Assembly: GCA_035512595.1 (NCBI GenBank)
Contig: DATKDU010000276.1
Span: 1 to 12,478 of the forward strand
Reading direction: 5' to 3'
Length of the DNA stretch: 12,478 nucleotides
Source: DATKDU01 sp035512595
GTDB taxonomy: Bacteria > Planctomycetota > Planctomycetia > Pirellulales > Pirellulaceae
The translations under genes were made by a program, and so were the position numbers. Below the pieces are notes generated by a model. That model saw only the letters and a list, made by a program, of their open reading frames with translations, was not told where the DNA came from and did no database searches. Of this stretch, positions 6,105 through 12,478 are shown in pieces (position 1 is the first letter of the stretch; the number at the start of each line of letters is the position of its first letter).

Positions 6105-7501
6105 GCCAACTCGACCGTCTCTTCATATCGCGGCACGCTCACGTTCCACTGCATCGTGCTCCGCACGTGGTCGGCTAGCGCCAGCGAAACGCTCTCTTCG
6201 CCGTGCGTCAGGAACAGTTTCCGGGGGGGCTGCTGAAAGTGCGACAACCATTTCAGCAGTCCGCCCCGATCGGCATGGGCGGAGAAACCGAAGATTTGCG
6301 CGATCTTCGCCCGCACCTTGAATTTCTGCCCGTGAATCCGCACCTCGCGGGCCCCGTCGAGAATGATCCGGCCGAGCGTCCCCTGCGCCTGGTGCCCCAC
6401 AAACAGGATCGTACACTCCGGCCGCTCGATGTTGTTCCGCAGGTGGTGCTTGATCCGCCCCGCGTTGCACATCCCCGAGCTGGCCATGATCACCGCCCCC
6501 TGGCGGAGGTTGTTGATCCGCTTGCTCTCGTCGGCCGCGCGGACCATCGTCAGCCCGGGGAACTTGAGCGGCGGTTGGTTCGAGTTGATCAGCCGCCACA
6601 TCTCTTCGTCGTAATACTCGTGAAACCGCAGGAAGATCTCCGTAATGTCCACCGCCATTGGGCTGTCCATGAACACCGGCATATGCGGAATCCGCTTGTC
6701 GTGCGTCAGCCGCCCGAAATGATACATCAGCTCTTGCGCCCGCTCGGTGGCGAAGGTGGGGATGACCACATTGCCGCCAGCGGCCAGGGTCTGGTTCACC
6801 ACTCGTTCGAGCTGCGTGCCGACGTCGCCGCCGTCCTCGTGCATCCGGTCGCCGTAGGTCGATTCCATGACGATGTAATCTCCGTGCGACAAGAAGCTCG
6901 GATCGCGGATGATCGGCTTGTTCCACTGGCCGATGTCCCCGGAGAAGATGATCTTCGTCGTCTTGCCGTTTTCGGTCGCATCAACCTCAATCATGGCCGA
7001 ACCGAGGATGTGCCCCGCGTCGTGAAACGTCGCCCGAATTGCCGGCGTCACCTGGATCGGCTGGCGGTACGAGCAGCCGCGAAATAGCGGCAGCGTCGCC
7101 GCGACGTCGTCCTCGGTATACAGTGGGATTTCCGGATACCGTCCGCGGCGTCCTTCCCGCTGGTGGCGGCGCTTCTTGTACTCGGCGTCTTCCATCTGGA
7201 TCTCGGCCGAGTCGCGGAGCATTACGTCGGCCAGCGCCACCGACGGCATCGTCGTGTGAATCGGCCCGCGAAAGCCGTCCTTCACGAACTTCGGGATCAG
7301 GCCGCTGTGGTCGATGTGTACGTGCGTCAGCAGCATAGCGTCGATTGCCGCGGGCGGGATCGGGCAGCAGCTCCAGTTCCGCTCGAGGAACTGCCGCTCC
7401 TGGAACATGCCGCAGTCGATCATCACCTGCTTGCCGCCCGCTTCGAGGACGTAGCGTGAGCCGGTGACTTGACGGTTGGCGCCGAGGAAGTGGAGTCTCA
7501 T
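6101..7501 (-). CDS. Beta-CASP metallo-beta-lactamase ribonuclease (CPSF73/TTHA0252-like)
   Basis: A 466-residue cytoplasmic zinc enzyme expected to cut or trim RNA. Seen: the metallo-beta-lactamase motif HVHIDHSG (residues 60-67; two Zn ions), motif 3 His164 in HDAGHILGSAM, motif 4 Asp189 in FSGDIG; then the beta-CASP cap with motif A Glu213 (VMESTYGDR), PTFATERAQEL near 248-258, motif B SSGMCNAGRIKHHL at 341-354, and motif C His409 in FSAHADRGGLLKW. All metal ligands are present. Length fits bacterial members related to the eukaryotic cleavage factor CPSF73; it lacks the extra C-terminal domain of RNase J. The 34 bases before ATG 7501 are C/T-rich, contain repeated CCTGACCC and have no Shine-Dalgarno site. 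The stop codon lies inside a palindromic repeat. RNA rather than DNA as substrate is family knowledge. Confidence 0.92.
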   Translation of the reverse strand: MRLHFLGANRQVTGSRYVLEAGGKQVMIDCGMFQERQFLERNWSCCPIPPAAIDAMLLTHVHIDHSGLIPKFVKDGFRGPIHTTMPSVALADVMLRDSAEIQMEDAEYKKRRHQREGRRGRYPEIPLYTEDDVAATLPLFRGCSYRQPIQVTPAIRATFHDAGHILGSAMIEVDATENGKTTKIIFSGDIGQWNKPIIRDPSFLSHGDYIVMESTYGDRMHEDGGDVGTQLERVVNQTLAAGGNVVIPTFATERAQELMYHFGRLTHDKRIPHMPVFMDSPMAVDITEIFLRFHEYYDEEMWRLINSNQPPLKFPGLTMVRAADESKRINNLRQGAVIMASSGMCNAGRIKHHLRNNIERPECTILFVGHQAQGTLGRIILDGAREVRIHGQKFKVRAKIAQIFGFSAHADRGGLLKWLSHFQQPPRKLFLTHGEESVSLALADHVRSTMQWNVSVPRYEETVELA

Positions 7502-7574
7502 CAGGGGTCAGGGAGCAGAGAGGGTCAGGAGACCAGCAATCGTGGAGTGATCGCGCTCCATGATAGCCGAAAGG

Positions 7575-7870
7575 TCAAAGCAAACGTGCATTTAGGGATC
7601 GACGACCGCAGATCGTCAATGGCGATACGACTTCGACCGTGATCACCTCCTCGTCCTTCGCCCACGGTACTACGTCGGTCGGCGGCGGGTCCCAATCCAA
7701 ATTCAGGGATTGGCGCTGCCGGCGAATCCGGTCGAGATCCCACACGAAAACCAATCCGTCCGTTCTGGTGGGAACAGCGGGAAGTCCGGGTGCAGGCCCA
7801 TCGACCTGCGGAAATCGGGCTTATTGCGCTTGGGTTTGCGGCCGACAGAAATCGCCGTAGAATTGGCCAT
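7575..7870 (-). pseudogene. Small gene apparently split by a one-base frameshift
   Basis: From ATG 7870 (AGAAG 7 nt upstream) one frame runs MANSTAISVGRKPKRNKPDF and GLHPDFPLFP, then becomes odd (PERTDWFSCG) and stops at 7705-7703. Another frame of the same strand continues with a protein-like sequence: DGLVFVWDLDRIRRQRQSLN, LDWDPPPTDVVPWAKDEEVI, TVEVVSPLTI, ending at TGA 7577-7575. One extra C in the CCC at about 7769-7772 would join them into a single product of 98 residues. KPKR..PDF and HPDFPLFP resemble the opening of planctomycete phage-type integrases, but no recombinase domain follows. It may be a broken gene, a sequencing error or a programmed shift. The second half matches no family I know. 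Confidence 0.4.
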
Positions 7871-7904
7871 CGACGCACTTCTCAGCAAAGGGTAGCTGTG
7901 GCAC

Positions 7905-7936
7905 GACACCCGAACGGTAGCCCCCGTCCGGGTGTC
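7905..7936 (+). repeat. Strong palindrome followed by a short T run (terminator-like)
   Basis: GACACCCG (7905-7912) pairs with CGGGTGTC (7929-7936); inside, after an A/C mismatch, ACGG (7914-7917) pairs with CCGT (7924-7927) around a TAGCCC loop. AACTTTT follows at 7937-7943, so on the plus strand it could end transcription, though no convincing plus-strand gene precedes it. It sits about 35 bp upstream of the frameshifted small gene and about 100 bp before tRNA-Ser. It does not share the GTAGGAC head of the other palindromes. Confidence 0.55.
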
Positions 7937-8033
7937 AACTTTTGACGAGGAGAGTATATGCGGTGTCGAAAGTGGTGTCCGGCAGGCAGCCAGGAAAACT
8001 GAGTGATCGCAACAAGCCCTATTTTTACGTACC

Positions 8034-8120
8034 GGATGGGTGGCCGAGTGGTTTAAGGCAGCAGTCTTGAAAACTGCCGTACTCGCAAGGGTACCGGGGG
8101 TTCGAATCCCTCCCCATCCG
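8034..8120 (+). tRNA. tRNA-Ser(UGA)
   Basis: A complete class II tRNA of 87 nt. The acceptor stem GGATGGG (8034-8040) pairs with CCCATCC (8113-8119), with discriminator G8120. The anticodon stem GCAGT/ACTGC (8061-8065, 8073-8077) closes the loop CTTGAAA with anticodon TGA at 8068-8070, reading UCA and other UCN codons. The long variable arm of serine tRNAs is present (GTACTC/GGGTAC with a GCAA loop). The T arm has the TTCGAAT loop at 8101-8107. The 3' CCA is not encoded. TATTTT at 8020-8025 could be the -10 of its promoter; I see no good -35. Confidence 0.97.
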
Positions 8121-8265
8121 CTGAGCGGCTCACCGATGTCGAGGGGAAGGTCGTGAAGAGGATCCTGGCGTAACCGCTCCGGGCGGCATCGCATAGAAGG
8201 CGGCGAGCCGATGGGTTAAGATCAAAGCTGCCTGCCTGAAACCTACCCACCCCCGGAAAGTGGCA

Positions 8266-10602
8266 ATGACTCCTCGGATCGTCGTCACACTCGTCTTGCT
8301 TTCGCTTGTGGCGCACTCGGGGTCTCGCGCCGCGGAATTGCCGCCGCCGGCTGTCGAATTCAATCGCGACGTGCGGCCGATCCTGGCGGAGAATTGCTTC
8401 GCGTGCCACGGCCCCGATGCGAGTCATCGCGAGGCGGACCTGCGCCTCGACACGTTCGAGGGGGCTATCGCGGATCGCGACGGCTCCCGCGGCATTGTGC
8501 CCGGGGATCTCAGCCAATCGGCCCTTTGGCAGCGCATCACCAGTAGCGACCCCGACGAGGTCATGCCGCCGCCGCAGTCGAAAAAACCGCCGCTGAGTCC
8601 AGCTCAGCGGGCGATCTTGAAGGCGTGGATCGAAGAGGGGGCAACGTACCAGCGGCACTGGTCTTTTGAGCCGCCGAAGAAAACCGCGGCGCCGGCGGGC
8701 GTGCATCCCATCGACCACTTCATCGAAGCCCGGCTGAAAGAGAAGGGGCTCGCCCTCTCGCCCCCGGCGGAACTCCACACCCTGATTCGCCGCGTTTCGC
8801 TCGATCTGACCGGACTGCCGCCGACGCCGGCGGAGGTCGATGCGTTTACCCTCGCTTCCGCGAACGATGCCGACGCGGCCTATCGCGAACTGGTGGACCG
8901 TTTGCTGGCGAGCCCTCACTACGGCGAGCGGTGGGGGCGGTGGTGGCTCGATCAGGCCCGGTATGCCGACAGCAACGGCTACTCGATCGATGCCCCGCGG
9001 CAGATCTGGAAGTTCCGCGATTGGGTGATCGAGGCCCTCAACGCGGATATGCCGCTGGATCAGTTCACCACCGAGCAGCTCGCGGGCGACCTATTGCCTG
9101 GCGCCAGCGACAGCCAGCGGATCGCCACCGGCTTTCATCGCAACACGCAGATCAATCAGGAAGGGGGGATCGACCGGGAGCAGTTCCGCGTCGATAGCGT
9201 CTTCGACCGCGTGGCGACGACGGGGACCGTCTGGCTCGGGCTGACCATCGGCTGCGCGCAGTGCCACGATCACAAGTTCGACCCCCTCGAGCAGAAGGAG
9301 TATTACCGGCTGTTCGCCTTCCTGAACAACCAGGACGAGCCGGCGATGAAGGTCTACGATGCGGGCGTCGATGCCGGCGAACTGGCGGCGGAGTTCAAGG
9401 ACATCGAAGGCAAAATGGCGGCCTACATCAACGAGCACGCCGAGGACCTGGCGAAGTGGGAGGCGGGCCTCACTGGCGAGATCAAGAAGAGCCTCTCGGC
9501 CGCCGTCACCAAGATTCTCGAAGTGCCGGCGGAAAAGCGCACCTTCGCGCAAAACCGGACGCTGTTTGCCGGCGGCATCGGCGGTGTGGGGCCGTTCCGC
9601 GAGCTGAACGACCGCTATACGGAGCTCGACACGATTCTGAACCAGGGAGTCACCACGCTGGTGCTGAAGGAGCTGCCGACGCCGCGGAAGACGACCGTGT
9701 TCATCAAAGGGGACTTCACCCGCCCGGCCGACGAGGTCACGCCCGGAACGCCGGCGGTGCTGCACCCGCTGGAGACGAAGGAAGAGCGGCCCAATCGGCT
9801 CGATCTGGCCCATTGGCTCGTCAGCGACCAGAATCCGCTCACGCCCCGCGTGATCGTCAACCGCATCTGGCAGCAGTATTTCGGTCGCGGCATTGTCGAG
9901 ACGGAGAACGATTTCGGCAGGCAAGGGACGCCCCCTTCGCACCCGGAATTGCTCGACTGGCTGGCCGTCGAGCTCCGCGAGAAAGAGTGGAGCCTCAAGG
10001 CGATGCACCGCCTCATCGTCACGTCGCGGACCTACCGGCAGGGTTCAGCCGACCGGCCGGGACTGCGCGAAAAAGACCCGAATAATTACCTGCTCGCCCG
10101 CCAGCAGCGTTTTCGGCTCGATGCCGAGATCGTCCGCGACGTGGCCCTGGCCGCCAGCGGCCTGCTGTCGCCGAAGCTCGGCGGGCCGCCTGTCTATCCG
10201 CCGATTCCCGAGGGCGTCATGGGCCAGGGGCAGGTGAAGCGGGTCTGGGCCGTGAGCCAGGGGGAGGACCGCTATCGCCGCGGCATTTACACCTTCGTAT
10301 ACCGTGCCACGCCGCCGCCGTCGCTCAACGTGTTCGATGCGCCGGACGGCTTCAGCACGTGTACGCGGCGGATCCGCAGCAACACGCCGCTCCAGGCACT
10401 GACCTTATTGAACGATGCCGCCTTCTTCGAGTGTGCCGTCGCGCTGGAAAAGATCATTCAGAAAGAAGGGCTGGAAACGGGCTTCCGCCGCTGCACCAGC
10501 CGAACTCCGCAGCCGGATGAAATCGCCGTCCTGAACAAGCTCGACACCTTAAGTGCCGCCCGCGTACTCTTGAACCTCGACGAAACGGTCACCCGCGAGT
10601 GA
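8266..10602 (+). CDS. Secreted planctomycete cytochrome protein (PSCyt1-DUF1549-DUF1553)
   Basis: A 778-residue exported protein. ATG 8266 is chosen because GGAAA (8255-8259) lies 6 nt before it; GTG 8260 is an alternative. A signal peptide covers about residues 1-23 (IVVTLVLLSLVAHSGSRAA). PSCyt1: haem-c motif CFACH at 44-48, with Met100 in EVMPPP as possible axial ligand. DUF1549: about 149-355, ending with a second haem-like motif CAQCH at 330-334 in CAQCHDHKFDPL. A helical linker spans 356-510. DUF1553: about 511-778 (LAHWLVSDQNPLTPRVIVNR, TCTRRIRSNTPLQALTLLND, LLNLDETVTRE). Function is unknown; a role in extracellular polysaccharide breakdown or electron transfer is often proposed. It is shorter than usual (about 800-1100 residues): the last 50 residues lack a stretch normally found between the CT.R.P...E helix and LLNLDE. 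It overlaps or abuts the DUF1501 gene. Confidence 0.93.
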   Translation: MTPRIVVTLVLLSLVAHSGSRAAELPPPAVEFNRDVRPILAENCFACHGPDASHREADLRLDTFEGAIADRDGSRGIVPGDLSQSALWQRITSSDPDEVMPPPQSKKPPLSPAQRAILKAWIEEGATYQRHWSFEPPKKTAAPAGVHPIDHFIEARLKEKGLALSPPAELHTLIRRVSLDLTGLPPTPAEVDAFTLASANDADAAYRELVDRLLASPHYGERWGRWWLDQARYADSNGYSIDAPRQIWKFRDWVIEALNADMPLDQFTTEQLAGDLLPGASDSQRIATGFHRNTQINQEGGIDREQFRVDSVFDRVATTGTVWLGLTIGCAQCHDHKFDPLEQKEYYRLFAFLNNQDEPAMKVYDAGVDAGELAAEFKDIEGKMAAYINEHAEDLAKWEAGLTGEIKKSLSAAVTKILEVPAEKRTFAQNRTLFAGGIGGVGPFRELNDRYTELDTILNQGVTTLVLKELPTPRKTTVFIKGDFTRPADEVTPGTPAVLHPLETKEERPNRLDLAHWLVSDQNPLTPRVIVNRIWQQYFGRGIVETENDFGRQGTPPSHPELLDWLAVELREKEWSLKAMHRLIVTSRTYRQGSADRPGLREKDPNNYLLARQQRFRLDAEIVRDVALAASGLLSPKLGGPPVYPPIPEGVMGQGQVKRVWAVSQGEDRYRRGIYTFVYRATPPPSLNVFDAPDGFSTCTRRIRSNTPLQALTLLNDAAFFECAVALEKIIQKEGLETGFRRCTSRTPQPDEIAVLNKLDTLSAARVLLNLDETVTRE

Positions 10603-10607
10603 ACGCC

Positions 10608-12056
10608 ATGAATCCCGAGCGGACAGCCAGCGACATCACGCGCCGTCATTTTTTCAGCCGCTGCTCGATCGGCGTCGGCTCGATGGCTCTGGCCTCGCTG
10701 CTGGCCGAGGGGGGATTTGCCGCGCCGCCGGCAGCGATTCGCAATCCGCTGGCGCCCAAGCCCGCGCATTTCCCCGCCAAGGCGAAGAACGTCATTTTCC
10801 TGTTCATGGCCGGGGGGCCGTCGCAGCTCGACCTGTTTGAGCACAAGCCGGAGCTGACGCGGCTCAACGGCCAGCCGATTCCTGAGAGTTACACCGCCGG
10901 AAAGCGGTTTGCTTTCATGGACAGCAGCCATCGCAACAACCTGCTGGCCACGAAGCGCGCCTTCCAGCAACACGGCCAGTCGGGGGCCTGGGTCAGCGAT
11001 CTCTTGCCGCATACCGCGGAAATCGTGGACGAAATCAGCATCGTCACCACCTGCAAAACCGAGCTCTTCAATCACGCGCCGGCCAAGCTCTACATGAACG
11101 CGGGGAGCGGGCAGTTCGGCCGCCCCAGCATGGGGTCGTGGGTCACCTACGGCCTGGGGAGCGAGTGCGAGGACCTCCCCGGCTTCGTCGTGCTGCAAAG
11201 CGGCCCCCGCGGACCGCGCGGCGGGGCGGTCCTGTGGGGGAGCGGCGTGCTCCCGACGACCTATCAAGGCGTGCCGCTCCGCAACCAGGGGGACCCGATC
11301 GTCAATCTCTCGCCGCCTCCGTCGATCGACGAGTCTCAGCAGCGGCAGGTCGTCGATACTGTGCGCGAGTTGAACCTGAAGCGCCTCGCCCTAACGGGGG
11401 ACGGGGAAATCGCCACGCGAATCAGCGCCTACGAGATGGCGTTTCGCATGCAGACCAGCGCGCCGGAGCTGATGGACACCAGCGGCGAAAGCCAGGCCAC
11501 GCTCGAGATGTACGGCATCAAAAACCCCAAGGAAGCCAGCTTCGCCCGCAACTGCCTCTTGGCGCGGCGTCTCGTCGAGCGGGGGGTGCGCTTCGTGCAG
11601 CTTTACGACACCAATTGGGACCACCACGGCGGCCCGACCGAGAACCTGGAAAAGCATCTCCCCGAGAAGTGCCGCGACATCGATCAGCCCTGCGCGGCCT
11701 TGGTCCGCGATCTCAAGCAGCGCGGGCTCCTGGACGAGACGATCGTCATCTGGGGGGGCGAGTTCGGCCGCACGCCGATGGGTGAGGTGCGCGAATCGAC
11801 CGGGCGCAATCACCACATCGACGCCTTCACGATGTGGCTGGCGGGGGGCGGCTTCCAAAGGGGCCAGGTCTACGGCCAGACCGATGAGTTCGGCTTCGGT
11901 GCCGTTGCAAACCCAGTCCACGTCCACGACCTGCACGCCACGATCCTGCACCAGCTCGGCCTCGACCACCAGCGCCTCAGCGTCAAGTCGCAGGGGCTCG
12001 ACTTCCGCCTCACCGGGGTCGATCCGGCGCGGGTGGTCGAGGATCTGCTCGCCTGA
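10608..12056 (+). CDS. DUF1501 protein, exported, partner of the upstream DUF1549/DUF1553 protein
   Basis: About 482 residues with a twin-arginine-type leader (DITRRHFFSRCSIGVGSMAL, then ALASLLAEGGFAA), so probably exported folded. The body has the alkaline-phosphatase/sulfatase-like fold signature of DUF1501: VIFLFMAGGPSQLDLFEHKP at the start, FNHAPAKLYMNAGSGQFGRP, RFVQLYDTNWDHHGG, VIWGGEFGRTP, GRNHHIDAFTMWLAGGG and VHDLHATILHQLGLDH, with the Asp/His residues expected for metal binding. Length is normal. The start is ambiguous: ATG 10608, five bases after the previous stop, or GTG 10599, which overlaps that stop by four bases (GTGA). Either way the two genes form one translationally linked unit. 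The enzymatic activity of the family is not established. Confidence 0.93.
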   Translation: MNPERTASDITRRHFFSRCSIGVGSMALASLLAEGGFAAPPAAIRNPLAPKPAHFPAKAKNVIFLFMAGGPSQLDLFEHKPELTRLNGQPIPESYTAGKRFAFMDSSHRNNLLATKRAFQQHGQSGAWVSDLLPHTAEIVDEISIVTTCKTELFNHAPAKLYMNAGSGQFGRPSMGSWVTYGLGSECEDLPGFVVLQSGPRGPRGGAVLWGSGVLPTTYQGVPLRNQGDPIVNLSPPPSIDESQQRQVVDTVRELNLKRLALTGDGEIATRISAYEMAFRMQTSAPELMDTSGESQATLEMYGIKNPKEASFARNCLLARRLVERGVRFVQLYDTNWDHHGGPTENLEKHLPEKCRDIDQPCAALVRDLKQRGLLDETIVIWGGEFGRTPMGEVRESTGRNHHIDAFTMWLAGGGFQRGQVYGQTDEFGFGAVANPVHVHDLHATILHQLGLDHQRLSVKSQGLDFRLTGVDPARVVEDLLA

Positions 12057-12062
12057 CGGCCT

Positions 12063-12076
12063 GGCGCTTCGGCGCC
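12063..12076 (+). terminator. UUCG-tetraloop hairpin just after the DUF1501 gene
   Basis: GGCGC (12063-12067) and GCGCC (12072-12076) close a TTCG loop, a very stable tetraloop, six bases after the TGA stop at 12054-12056. No T run follows, so it may be a 3' end-stabilising hairpin or a weak or Rho-assisted stop. In the remaining 96 bp before the tmRNA terminator I see nothing else. Confidence 0.4.
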
Positions 12077-12172
12077 GCTTCTACGTGCTGGCGATGCACG
12101 ACTGAGGGGAGGAGTACGACCAGCGTTTCGGACGCCGGTCATGAACCTCCAGGCGTTTCTCCGCCCCGCGCG

Positions 12173-12212
12173 AAAAAAAAATCCCCGATCAGCGAGTTCG
12201 CGCTGATCGGGG
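12173..12212 (-). terminator. Rho-independent terminator of tmRNA
   Basis: On the minus strand a perfect 12-bp stem (12212-12201 with 12194-12183, CCCCGATCAGCG and its complement) closes a six-base loop and is followed by AT and a run of T (12181-12173 holds nine T apart from the A at 12182). It starts 9 nt after the tmRNA CCA end. It is the best canonical terminator in the window. Confidence 0.93.
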
Positions 12213-12220
12213 AGAGTTAG

Positions 12221-12478
12221 TGGAGGCGGCGGGAATTGAACCCGCGTCCCGCGGCATTTCCGCGGAGGCTTCTACGTGCGTAGCGGATGGTTTAAGTTTC
12301 GCCCCCGCCGTCGTTCGTCCGCAGACTACGGCTGAGGCTATCCAGGAACTTGTTTTAGCGGCCGATGTACCCGGCGTGCTCGGCCGCGATCCGGAATTGG
12401 CGACTGACTTTTGGGCCTCTCCGGAGAAGGCCCGCAGTCAGCGCTGCACTAGTTAGGCAGCGAGTGCGAGATTGCTCT
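12221..12478 (-). ncRNA. ssrA: tmRNA (transfer-messenger RNA), 3' part; 5' end outside window
   Basis: tmRNA rescues stalled ribosomes by acting first as alanyl-tRNA and then as a short message for a degradation tag. Seen on the minus strand: the 3' end with encoded CCA (12223-12221), the acceptor strand GCCGCCTCC, and a T arm GCGGG-TTCAATT-CCCGC just before it. At the window edge is the end of the tag frame: AGC AAT CTC GCA CTC GCT GCC TAA (12476-12453), giving SNLALAA and a stop, the usual (L)ALAA tail that proteases recognise. Between them are G+C-rich stems expected of the pseudoknots, for example GCGGGCCTTCTCCGG...GGCCC near 12415-12435. The order is that of a normal one-piece tmRNA, not the two-piece permuted form. 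Its own terminator follows at 12212-12173. Confidence 0.93.

Noticed and set aside
7703..8194. Minus-strand frame with GGIRTPGTLASTAVFKTAAL
   Set aside because: This part is the antisense translation of tRNA-Ser, a well-known false protein; only the segment from ATG 7870 may be real.
8053..8919. Minus-strand frame of 288 residues ending in GFEPPVPLRVRQF
   Set aside because: It runs antisense to the start of the cytochrome gene and to the tRNA; its composition is Arg-rich shadow sequence.
9091..10008. Minus-strand frame of 305 residues opposite the cytochrome gene
   Set aside because: Mirror of the DUF1549/DUF1553 coding frame in G+C-rich DNA; no recognisable domain and no ribosome site.
12220..12456. 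Plus-strand frame beginning MEAAGIEPASRGISAEAST
   Set aside because: It is the antisense of the tmRNA 3' end, a common annotation artefact.

Overview
The window looks like part of a planctomycete chromosome (Pirellulales-like; inference). The strongest evidence is the pair at 8266-12056: a secreted PSCyt1/DUF1549/DUF1553 cytochrome protein followed at once by a DUF1501 protein, a gene pair massively expanded in Planctomycetes. The G+C-rich coding, the Gfo/Idh/MocA-type oxidoreductase end at the left edge, weak or absent Shine-Dalgarno sequences and several short palindromic repeats fit the same picture.

Layout. 1-1040 (+): the 3' end of a Gfo/Idh/MocA-like oxidoreductase, then a small zinc-ribbon membrane protein with visibly more A+T. 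1059-1516 (-): the antitoxin-like half of a common two-gene unit, followed by only the first 25 codons of its HNH nuclease partner. 1560-4608 (-): korA-korB, a two-subunit 2-oxoacid (probably 2-oxoglutarate):ferredoxin oxidoreductase with ten perfect copies of a 7-bp repeat between the genes. 4794-5264 (-): a two-CBS-domain protein. 5265-5797: no convincing gene. 5798-5998 (+): a possible 66-residue protein. 6000-6104: a composite palindromic element between convergent genes. 6101-7501 (-): a beta-CASP metallo-beta-lactamase ribonuclease. 7575-7870 (-): an apparently frameshifted small gene. 8034-8120 (+): tRNA-Ser(UGA). 8266-12056 (+): the PSCyt1/DUF1549/DUF1553 and DUF1501 pair. 12173-12478 (-): the 3' part of tmRNA with its terminator.

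How the parts work together. KorA and KorB form one enzyme that interconverts 2-oxoglutarate and succinyl-CoA with ferredoxin as the electron carrier. The CBS protein lies upstream on the same strand and could be a nucleotide-sensing regulator, but nothing ties it directly to the enzyme. The two secreted proteins at the right are presumed to act together in the periplasm or at the cell surface; their biochemical role is unknown. tRNA-Ser and tmRNA are housekeeping RNAs.

I see no complete new defence or mobile system. The most interesting unexplained signals are a strand-locked family of hairpins starting GTAGGAC at the ends of three genes (1533-1558, 6000-6023, 6081-6104), the heptamer array inside the kor operon, and the decayed antitoxin-HNH module.
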